NCBI RefSeq assembly: GCF_016919005.1
Contig: NZ_JAFFQE010000008.1
Span: 1 to 64,000 of the forward strand
Reading direction: 5' to 3'
DNA: 64,000 bases
Source: Desulfopila inferna
Lineage (GTDB): Bacteria > Desulfobacterota > Desulfobulbia > Desulfobulbales > Desulfocapsaceae
Shown here: piece after piece, positions 57,682 through 64,000 of the stretch
How positions within the stretch are numbered: position 1 is the stretch's first letter
Layout: every line of letters starts with the position of its first letter
Translations under genes and position numbers: made by a program
Notes under the pieces: generated by a model
Seen by the model: the letters and a program-made list of their open reading frames with translations, nothing else
Told to the model about the DNA's origin: nothing
Databases searched by the model: none

Positions 57682-58152
57682 ATGCTGCATGTACTCGCAT
57701 TATCGGCAATGCTCAGCGGTTTCTGGCTGATCAATTCCGGCCATTACACCCCGCTTCTGCTCTTTTTCATGGTGGTGTCCGTGCTGTTTGTTGTGACTCT
57801 GTGTCACCTTATGGATGTCGTCGATGGCGAATCCCAGCCGCTGAACCTGACCTTTACCATTCCTTTCTATTACCTTTGGCTGATCAAGGAAGTCGTAGTT
57901 TCCAATATCGCCGTAGCCCGTAGTGTCTGGCTGGGGGTCGATTCCATCAGCCCTAACGTCGTTACCGTTACAGCCCATCAGAAAACCGATCTTGGCAAAG
58001 TTATCTATGCCAATTCAATAACACTTACTCCCGGAACAGTGAGTATCGATCTGCAGGGTGACCAGATTACAGTCCACGCCTTAACCAGGGAAACGGCAGC
58101 AAGTTTGCTGGAAGGTGAAATGGACCGCCGGGTTTGCAGGGTGGAGGGATAA
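57682..58152 (+). CDS. mrpE: Mrp/Mbh antiporter subunit E (MnhE-like)
   Basis: A 156-residue membrane protein (ATG 57682 with AAGGGGGT upstream) with N-terminal hydrophobic helices, the MrpE/MnhE core (TFTIPFYYLWLIKEVVVSNIAVAR) and the soluble tail (NSITLTPGTVSIDLQGD). MrpE belongs to the multisubunit Na+/H+ antiporter. First gene of the operon; its stop overlaps the start of mrpF (TAATG). Confidence 0.92.
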   Translation: MLHVLALSAMLSGFWLINSGHYTPLLLFFMVVSVLFVVTLCHLMDVVDGESQPLNLTFTIPFYYLWLIKEVVVSNIAVARSVWLGVDSISPNVVTVTAHQKTDLGKVIYANSITLTPGTVSIDLQGDQITVHALTRETAASLLEGEMDRRVCRVEG

Positions 58153-58421
58153 TGTTTGCCGTTGCCGGTATCGCACTTCTTATTGTCATGGCCATGGCCC
58201 TGATCCGCGCATTTGTGGGGCCGACACTGTATGACCGGATTCTGGCGGTCAACAACTTCGGGACCAAAACCGTTTTGCTGATCGCCGTTCTCGGATTCAT
58301 CGGAGGCAGACCTGAATTCCTTGATATTGCAATAGTTTACGCCTTGATAAATTTCATAGGAATTATTGCAGTATTGAGATTTTTTGAATATGCGGGTGTA
58401 AAATCGGAGGAGGAGTTGTAG
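58152..58421 (+). CDS. mrpF: Mrp/Mbh antiporter subunit F (MnhF-like)
   Basis: 89 residues (ATG 58152, GGAGGGATA upstream) with three hydrophobic helices and the MnhF pattern VGPTLYDRILAVNNFGTKTV. Start and stop overlap the neighbours, as expected for subunits made in fixed ratio. Confidence 0.92.
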   Translation: MFAVAGIALLIVMAMALIRAFVGPTLYDRILAVNNFGTKTVLLIAVLGFIGGRPEFLDIAIVYALINFIGIIAVLRFFEYAGVKSEEEL

Positions 58422-58765
58422 TGGAAATCATCCTCGATACCTTCAGTTGGATATTTTTAGTCAGCGGAAGTTTCTTCTGTATAACCGGGGCAGCCGGCCT
58501 GTTGCGTTTTCCGGACTTCTTTACCCGGATTCATGCGGCAAGCATCACGGATACGCTGGGGGCCAGCTTGATTTTAATAGGTCTGATGCTGCAGGCCGGC
58601 TGGACACTGGTTCTCGCCAAACTGATAATCATCCTTCTGTTTTCTCTTCTGGCGGGTACAACAGCCAGTCACGCCATGGCCAAAGCGGCGTTGCAAAGCG
58701 GTATGAAGCCGGACTTATTGAATGTCGGCGATAAACAATCAGGAGAAAAGCCATCACAACTCTAA
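58421..58765 (+). CDS. mrpG: Mrp/Mbh antiporter subunit G (MnhG-like)
   Basis: 114 residues from GTG 58421, which overlaps the mrpF stop, with GGAGGAGG upstream. It has the MnhG motif GLLRFPDFFTRIHAASITDTLG and three helices. The charged tail (about 88-114) overlaps the start region of the next gene. Confidence 0.9.
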   Translation: MEIILDTFSWIFLVSGSFFCITGAAGLLRFPDFFTRIHAASITDTLGASLILIGLMLQAGWTLVLAKLIIILLFSLLAGTTASHAMAKAALQSGMKPDLLNVGDKQSGEKPSQL

Positions 58766-59745
58766 TCGACATAGTCATTTTGACTTTTCTGGTATGTACG
58801 GCGCTGGCGATAGTGCGGCTGCATGATCTTTTTGCCGTGGTCATGCTCGCCGGTATCTACAGTCTTCTTTCCGCCAGTCTTTTTCTTGACCTCGATGCAG
58901 TTGACGTTGCCTTCACCGAGGCTTCCGTTGGGGCCGGTATTTCAACACTGCTGATGCTTGCCTCCCTCAAACTTGTCGGCAGACACCAGAAAAAGAAAAG
59001 GTATAAACCTACACTTGCTCTGGGAATTGTCATTGTTACCGGAGGACTGCTGGTCTATGGAACTTTTGATATGCCGCATTTCGGTTCAGCTGATGCGCCT
59101 GTTCACAAACATGTAGCTCCACGTTATATGGAAGAATCAATGACGGAGGTTGGCGTACCCAACATGGTGACCTCCGTCTTAGCCAGTTATCGAGGCTTTG
59201 ATACGCTGGGAGAGACAGTAGTGGTTTTCACCGCAGCGATCGGTGTAATGTCCCTGCTGCTGGTCTCGCGCGAGACCAAGCAACAATCGAAAAAAAAGGT
59301 GCCTGCTGATATGCAGCAGCAGATTATCCTGCGCGTCGTCGCCAAGATGATGCTGCCTCTTATTCTGCTGTTCGCGCTTTATGTCCAGTTCCATGGCGAT
59401 TACGGACCGGGCGGCGGCTTCCAGGCCGGAGTCATTTTTGCCGCAGGAGTAATTCTCTACACCATGCTTTTTGGTTTGAGCAACGCCCAGCGAATTTTCA
59501 AACGTCAGGTACTTGTGCTTCTTACAGCCTCAGGCGTACTAGTATATGCCGGTGTCGGGGTAGCCTGCATGCTGCTTGGCGGAAATTTTCTTGACTATGA
59601 CGTTCTCAGGCATGATCCGGTCCATGGTCAACATCTCGGCATATTACTCGTGGAACTGGGTGTCGGCATTACCGTGGCTTCGGTAATGATCACCCTCTTC
59701 TTCAAGTTTACCTGGCGAACCGTTAAGCATAAATACATATCATGA
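58753..59745 (+). CDS. Mrp/Mbh DUF4040 plus MrpB (MnhB) subunit, probable AUC start
   Basis: A 330-residue protein of two parts: an N-terminal DUF4040/MbhD-like domain (LTFLVCTALAIVRLHDLF, then FTEASVGAGIS) and a MrpB domain (about 185-325, with MLPLILLFALYVQFHGDYGP). No ATG, GTG or TTG is available near the ribosome-binding site AGGAG (58741-58745). ATC at 58753 lies 7 nt after it and gives (M)TTLIDIV, as homologues begin. The next usable start, TTG 58780, has no ribosome-binding site and drops part of the first helix. The proposed AUC start overlaps mrpG by 13 nt. Confidence 0.85.
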   Translation: MTTLIDIVILTFLVCTALAIVRLHDLFAVVMLAGIYSLLSASLFLDLDAVDVAFTEASVGAGISTLLMLASLKLVGRHQKKKRYKPTLALGIVIVTGGLLVYGTFDMPHFGSADAPVHKHVAPRYMEESMTEVGVPNMVTSVLASYRGFDTLGETVVVFTAAIGVMSLLLVSRETKQQSKKKVPADMQQQIILRVVAKMMLPLILLFALYVQFHGDYGPGGGFQAGVIFAAGVILYTMLFGLSNAQRIFKRQVLVLLTASGVLVYAGVGVACMLLGGNFLDYDVLRHDPVHGQHLGILLVELGVGITVASVMITLFFKFTWRTVKHKYIS

Positions 59746-60158
59746 ATATTCTCGGGCTCTACAACTATTGGATCGTCGTGGCGCTGATGATGATTGGATT
59801 TTACATCGTAATCGCCCATGAGAACCTCGTGAAAAAACTGATTGGCTTATCCATCTTCCAGACAGCGGTGTTTTTTCTCTACATCAGTATGGGCAAAGTC
59901 ACCGGCGGCACAGCTCCCATATACGACGAAAAGTGGGAGCTTTACTCCAACCCTCTTCCTCATGTTCTCATCCTTACCGCCATTGTTGTCGGTATTGCCA
60001 CTACTGCGCTGGGCCTGTCGCTGGTCATCAGGATCAAAGAAGCATACGGCTCGATAGAGGAAGATGAGATTCACGCTCAGGACGCCAGCGATGAGCTGGA
60101 ATGTCACCTGGAAGCGTATGGTCCCAGACGCAAATTCATAGACGGAAAAAGGAAATAG
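59742..60158 (+). CDS. mrpC: Mrp/Mbh antiporter subunit C (NuoK-like)
   Basis: 138 residues with three hydrophobic helices and the MrpC/NuoK pattern YIVIAHENLVKKLIGLSIFQTAV and HVLILTAIVVGIATTALGLS. The polar C-terminal tail is longer than usual. Its ATG overlaps the upstream stop by 4 nt (ATGA). Confidence 0.93.
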   Translation: MNILGLYNYWIVVALMMIGFYIVIAHENLVKKLIGLSIFQTAVFFLYISMGKVTGGTAPIYDEKWELYSNPLPHVLILTAIVVGIATTALGLSLVIRIKEAYGSIEEDEIHAQDASDELECHLEAYGPRRKFIDGKRK

Positions 60159-60162
60159 ACGA

Positions 60163-61641
60163 GTGATTGCCCAATATCCCATACTTCAGGTTATCGTCCC
60201 TCTATTAGGTGCACCGCTCTGTCTTTTTATCCGAATCCCGCGTCTGGTCAGCCTTTTTGCTATTCTGGTCAGCAGCGTTGCATTTCTTATCAGTTGCGGT
60301 CTGCTTCAGCAGGTACTCCTGCACGGCACCATAATTTATGAACTTGGCGGCTGGCCGGCACCATGGGGAATCGAATATCGCATCGATCAGCTTAACAGCT
60401 ACCTCCTTCTGCTGGTTTCCGGCATAAGTACTGTTGTTCTTGTTGCCGCCCAGACCAGTATCAGGGACGAGCTGCCTGAAAACAGGCATGTCTTTTTCTA
60501 TACCGCTTACCTGCTCTGCCTCACCGGACTCCTGGGGATCCTGGCAACAAACGATGCATTCAACGTTTTTGTATTTCTGGAAATTTCCGCCCTCTCTTCA
60601 TACACCCTGATTGCCCTGGGCGGTGATCGCCGAGCCCTGACGGCATCCTACCAATACCTTGTCATGGGCACCATCGGCGCCACTTTCATCATCATCGGTG
60701 TCGGTCTGATGTATATGATGACCGGAACGCTCAATATGAGCGATCTGTCGCAACGACTGCCCTCGGTTTATGAATCGAAAACCGTATTGACGGCCTTTGG
60801 GTTTTTCATCGTCGGCGTCTGTCTTAAACTGGCGTTGTTCCCACTGCATCTCTGGCTGCCCAACGCCTATGCCTATGCACCTTCTGTGGCCACCGCTTTT
60901 CTTGCGGCGACCTCCACCAAGGTTGCCGTCTATGTCCTGATCCGTTACGTATTCGATGTTTTCAGTATCGAATTTGTCTCCAAATCACTGCCGCTCAACG
61001 ATATATTTCTGGTCCTTGGGCTGACAGGTATTTTTGCGGCCTCTGTCTCCGCCATCTATCAGCTTAACATCAAACGTCTTTTTGCGTATTCCAGCGTGGC
61101 CCAGATCGGCTACATGATTTTAGGTCTGGCTATCGGCACTTCTCTTGGGCTCACTGCTACCCTGCTGCATCTTTTCAATCACGCCCTGATGAAGAGTGCG
61201 CTTTTTCTGGCCATAGGAGCGGTCGTCTATCGCATCGGCAGCTCACAGTTGAATCATTTTGCCGGACTGGGAAGAAAAATGCCCTGGACCATGGCTGCCA
61301 TCGTAACCGGCGGGCTGAGCCTTATAGGACTGCCGTTAACCGTCGGTTTCGTCAGCAAATGGTATCTGGTGGTCGCCCTGCTGGAGAGAGGCTGGTGGCC
61401 CGTTGCCGTACTTGTACTCCTCAGCTCCCTGCTGGCTGTTATCTACGTCTGGCGCATAGTCGAATGGGTGTATTTTTCCAAACCCCGGATTATTATAGAC
61501 GACATCAAGGAGGCACCCCTGAGTCAGCTTATCCCCATATGGACGCTGGTTCTGGCAAATCTGTACTTTGGCGTTGACACCCGCCTGACGGTAGGTGTGA
61601 GCAAGTTGGCAGCACAAAGCCTGTTTGGAGTGAATCAGTGA
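60163..61641 (+). CDS. mrpD: Mrp/Mbh antiporter subunit D (NuoL/M/N-like)
   Basis: 492 residues from GTG 60163 (AAGGA about 9 nt upstream). It has about 14 helices and the antiporter-subunit motifs: the glutamate in FVFLEISALSSYTLIALGG and lysine and histidine regions (FPLHLWLPNAYAYAPS, then ALMKSALFLAIGA). This subunit family forms the ion path of Mrp and complex I. Confidence 0.94.
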   Translation: MIAQYPILQVIVPLLGAPLCLFIRIPRLVSLFAILVSSVAFLISCGLLQQVLLHGTIIYELGGWPAPWGIEYRIDQLNSYLLLLVSGISTVVLVAAQTSIRDELPENRHVFFYTAYLLCLTGLLGILATNDAFNVFVFLEISALSSYTLIALGGDRRALTASYQYLVMGTIGATFIIIGVGLMYMMTGTLNMSDLSQRLPSVYESKTVLTAFGFFIVGVCLKLALFPLHLWLPNAYAYAPSVATAFLAATSTKVAVYVLIRYVFDVFSIEFVSKSLPLNDIFLVLGLTGIFAASVSAIYQLNIKRLFAYSSVAQIGYMILGLAIGTSLGLTATLLHLFNHALMKSALFLAIGAVVYRIGSSQLNHFAGLGRKMPWTMAAIVTGGLSLIGLPLTVGFVSKWYLVVALLERGWWPVAVLVLLSSLLAVIYVWRIVEWVYFSKPRIIIDDIKEAPLSQLIPIWTLVLANLYFGVDTRLTVGVSKLAAQSLFGVNQ

Positions 61642-63101
61642 TGCAGTTGTCGCCGGAAATGATATTACTGTTGACCATGCTGGTACCGGCATTAGCCGTT
61701 TTCGGTATCCTGGCCGCCGGTCGATATCCCAATCTGCGTGAAGGGGTGACCATAGCCGCAAGCGTAATTCTGATATATCTGGTGAGCAGCCTTTACGTCC
61801 TGGTGAAAAACGGAGCCTCTATTTCCCTGACCAGCCCGGATATCTTCCCCGGTCTTGCCCTTTATTTTGAAATTGAGCCGCTCGGCATGCTCTTTTCCCT
61901 GGTTGCCGGTTACCTCTGGCTGGTAACCACCGTCTATGCCATCGGCTATATGCGCGATCATCATGAAGAGAATCAGACCAGGTTTTATGCCTGCTTTGCC
62001 ATTGCCATATCATCGACAATGGGCATCTCCTTTGCGGGAAACCTTTTTACTCTCTTTATTTTTTATGAAGTCCTGACCCTTTCCACATATCCGTTGGTAA
62101 CCCATGCAGGGACCCGGAAAGCAAAACAGGGCGGCCGGGTCTATCTCGGCGTGCTGCTGACCACTTCAATCCTGTTTCTGCTGATGGCCGTTATCGGCAC
62201 CTGGCATACCGCGGGAACACTGGATTTTACCAGAGGAGGCGTATTCTCGGCCGAAACCCCGCATCTGGTAACCGGAACCTTGCTGGTACTCTTTATCTTC
62301 GGGATCGGTAAGGCCGCCATCATGCCTTTTCATCGCTGGCTGCCCGCCGCCATGGTTGCACCGACTCCCGTCAGTGCCCTGCTTCATGCCGTAGCCGTAG
62401 TCAAGGCGGGTGTATTCACCGTGCTCAAGGTATGCGTCTATATTTTCGGCCTCGACCTGCTGCAGCAGCTGCCTAGCACCGATATCATGCTCTATCTTGC
62501 GGCCGCCACAGTTTTGCTGGCATCTGTCGTTGCCATGCGTCAGGATAATTTAAAAGCCCGGCTGGCCTATTCCACTGTCAGTCAACTTGGTTATATCACC
62601 GTTGGAGCCTTGTTGGCGACCAGTATGGGTGTGGTCGGCGGAGCAATGCATATCGCCATGCATGCTTTCGGCAAAATCACCCTGTTTTTCTGCGCCGGCG
62701 CCATCATGCTTGCCGCACATAAGACCGAAATCAGCCAGATGAGAGGTCTGGGGCGACAAATGCCGATCACCATGACTGCCTTTTTCATCGGCAGCCTGAG
62801 TATTATCGGCCTGCCTCCGGCCGGAGGAACCTGGGGCAAATGGTTTCTGCTGACCGGCGCATTTGATAGCGGAAAATGGATAATCATGGCAGTATTGATG
62901 ATCAGTACGCTGCTCAATATTGCCTATCTTCTCCCCATTCCCCTGCGCGCCTTCTTCAACAGTGATTCAGCGCAGGAGGACATGACGTACAAGGAAGCGC
63001 CCCTGCCCTCACTGATAGCCCTGAGTATTACCGCGCTTGGTTGTATTGGTTTGTTCTTCTTTACACAACCCCTCTATCAATTAGCACTGGCAATTCTTTA
63101 A
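61641..63101 (+). CDS. Second proton-translocating antiporter subunit (MrpD/NuoM-like)
   Basis: 486 residues from ATG 61641, overlapping the previous stop (TGATG). It has about 14 helices and antiporter motifs: YEVLTLSTYPLV, MPFHRWLPAAMVAPTPVSALLH and FGKITLFFCAGAI. It is a paralogue of the preceding protein and not a full MrpA, because the MrpA C-terminal and MrpB parts are in the separate gene at 58753. Confidence 0.9.
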   Translation: MQLSPEMILLLTMLVPALAVFGILAAGRYPNLREGVTIAASVILIYLVSSLYVLVKNGASISLTSPDIFPGLALYFEIEPLGMLFSLVAGYLWLVTTVYAIGYMRDHHEENQTRFYACFAIAISSTMGISFAGNLFTLFIFYEVLTLSTYPLVTHAGTRKAKQGGRVYLGVLLTTSILFLLMAVIGTWHTAGTLDFTRGGVFSAETPHLVTGTLLVLFIFGIGKAAIMPFHRWLPAAMVAPTPVSALLHAVAVVKAGVFTVLKVCVYIFGLDLLQQLPSTDIMLYLAAATVLLASVVAMRQDNLKARLAYSTVSQLGYITVGALLATSMGVVGGAMHIAMHAFGKITLFFCAGAIMLAAHKTEISQMRGLGRQMPITMTAFFIGSLSIIGLPPAGGTWGKWFLLTGAFDSGKWIIMAVLMISTLLNIAYLLPIPLRAFFNSDSAQEDMTYKEAPLPSLIALSITALGCIGLFFFTQPLYQLALAIL

Positions 63102-63116
63102 GTACAGGAAACATAT

Positions 63117-63422
63117 ATGGCGAAGCATACTCAACATTTTTTCGACAAGCCGAAGAACGTCAAGATCGTTTTGTACCTTTTGTACGCATGCTGTATTGTT
63201 CTGTTTATCCTTGATTTTATCATTCATCGCCATACCTCCCACCGCTGGGAAGGACTGTTGGGCTTTTATGCGGTATACGGCTTTATCGGCTGCGTCGTTC
63301 TGGTGCTTGTTGCCAAATGGATGCGAACCTTTCTGATGCGAAACGAAGATTATTATGACCAGAAGGAGCTCGACCTAAAGGAAGAGGAAAGGGAAGAGAA
63401 AGGAGAAAATCATGTGGCCTAG
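63117..63422 (+). CDS. Small two-helix membrane protein of the antiporter operon
   Basis: 101 residues with helices at about 18-36 and 47-67 and a highly charged C-terminal tail (KEEEREEKGEN). AGGAAAC lies before the ATG. Its stop overlaps the next gene by 11 nt. Similar small proteins occur in complex-I-like clusters; the role is unknown. Confidence 0.75.
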   Translation: MAKHTQHFFDKPKNVKIVLYLLYACCIVLFILDFIIHRHTSHRWEGLLGFYAVYGFIGCVVLVLVAKWMRTFLMRNEDYYDQKELDLKEEEREEKGENHVA

Positions 63423-64000
63423 CGATATTCCAGCCTTTCTGCCCTTTTTCATCGGTGCCGTACTGGCTCTTTTCACCAAGGGATACCTGAGAGGATTCCT
63501 GCTTCTCGGCATCATCGTGCTCAGTGGGCTTCATCTCTGGAATGTGCCCCAAGGGGTCACGGTTTCCCTGCACTTTCTCAACTATGAGCTGATGCCCTAC
63601 AGGGTAGACAGGTTAAGCCTTCTATTCGGTTATATCTTTCATATTGCCGCCTTTATCGGGGTCGTCTATTCCCTGCATGTCAAAGACACCTTGCAGCAGG
63701 TATCAGCACTCTTCTATGCTGGCAGTGCCATCGGCGCCGTTTTTGCCGGCGATCTGCTCACCCTTTTCGTGTTCTGGGAATTTCTGGCTCTTTCTTCCGT
63801 TTTTCTTATCTGGGCAAGACGAACGGAACGCTCCTATCAGGCCGGAATACGTTATTTACTGATCCAGGTTTTTTCCGGCCTTCTTCTGATGGCGGGACTT
63901 CTGATATATGGCTCCCAGAATGGCACCCTTACCTTCGAATATATCGGACTCGACGGTATTGCCGGCTGGCTTATCTTCTTTGCTTTCGGAATCAAAGCCT
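63412..64000 (+). CDS. Third antiporter-like subunit (NuoL/M/N family), cut by the window edge
   Basis: From ATG 63412 (AGGAG 6 nt upstream) the frame is open to the window edge, 196 codons. It has hydrophobic helices and the family glutamate in LFVFWEFLALSSVFLIW (about residue 125), with MPYRVDRLSLLF earlier. It is another proton-path subunit; further operon genes may follow outside the window. Confidence 0.88.
   Translation, partial: MWPSDIPAFLPFFIGAVLALFTKGYLRGFLLLGIIVLSGLHLWNVPQGVTVSLHFLNYELMPYRVDRLSLLFGYIFHIAAFIGVVYSLHVKDTLQQVSALFYAGSAIGAVFAGDLLTLFVFWEFLALSSVFLIWARRTERSYQAGIRYLLIQVFSGLLLMAGLLIYGSQNGTLTFEYIGLDGIAGWLIFFAFGIKA

Noticed and set aside
1-64000. CRISPR array, prophage or complete insertion sequence
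   Set aside because: No regularly spaced direct repeats, integrase, phage structural genes or transposase frame were seen on either strand.

Overview
The window is a bacterial chromosome segment of moderate GC. Its gene content points to Desulfobacterota, most likely the Desulfobulbales, though this is inferred: no rRNA or marker gene settles it. The pointers are a decaheme cytochrome with an MtrB/PioB-type porin, many response regulators, and a respiratory chain with a membrane cytochrome bc complex and a caa3-type oxidase. No tRNA, rRNA, CRISPR array or intact insertion sequence was found.

Layout. 1-3418 (minus): the N-terminal 1139 codons of a secreted RHS/YD-repeat protein that runs off the left edge. 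3.8-10.2 kb: a LuxR-type response regulator, a MocR-type regulator with a palindromic operator, a nucleoside deaminase, a stand-alone Lrp RAM domain with lspA and a gamma-glutamylcyclotransferase, and azlCD. 11.2-18.7 kb: housekeeping genes carA-carB and ftsH-folP. 18.7-22.8 kb: an FHA protein, a CheY-like receiver and a hybrid histidine kinase. 23.5-27.3 kb: a formylglycine-synthase-like protein, a decaheme cytochrome c and an MtrB/PioB barrel, together a likely outer-membrane electron conduit. 27.7-36.9 kb: pcm, rarD, a YyaL-type thioredoxin-fold protein, CcdA, PilZ, a potassium-channel-like protein, YihY and others. 37.4-42.5 kb: a TetR-MFP-RND efflux operon with matching operators. 42.7-46.9 kb: a receiver-Hpt protein, a PflX-like radical SAM protein and an acyl-CoA ligase-like enzyme. 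47.0-53.3 kb (minus): one respiratory operon, coxB-coxAC-membrane protein-Rieske-cytochrome b/c-cytochrome c. 53.6-56.9 kb: a glycosyltransferase, a composite pseudogene and a CheY-like protein. 57.7-64.0 kb: an Mrp/Mbh-like antiporter operon that runs off the right edge.

How the genes work together. The bc complex and caa3 oxidase form a complete quinol-to-oxygen path in one transcript. CcdA and YyaL probably serve thiol chemistry or cytochrome maturation. MtrA/MtrB-like proteins could move electrons across the outer membrane. The Mrp-like complex would exchange Na+ and H+ and help set the membrane gradients.

Most notable observations: at least nine copies of a palindromic intergenic element whose ends often abut stop codons; a Rieske protein with Asp where the first His ligand should be; a probable AUC start codon in the Mrp operon; an alanine-rich coiled coil inserted in the RHS N-terminal domain; and a structured element with 16-bp inverted ends at 10415-10532. 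None is proven to be a new system; the dispersed element is the best candidate for something undescribed.
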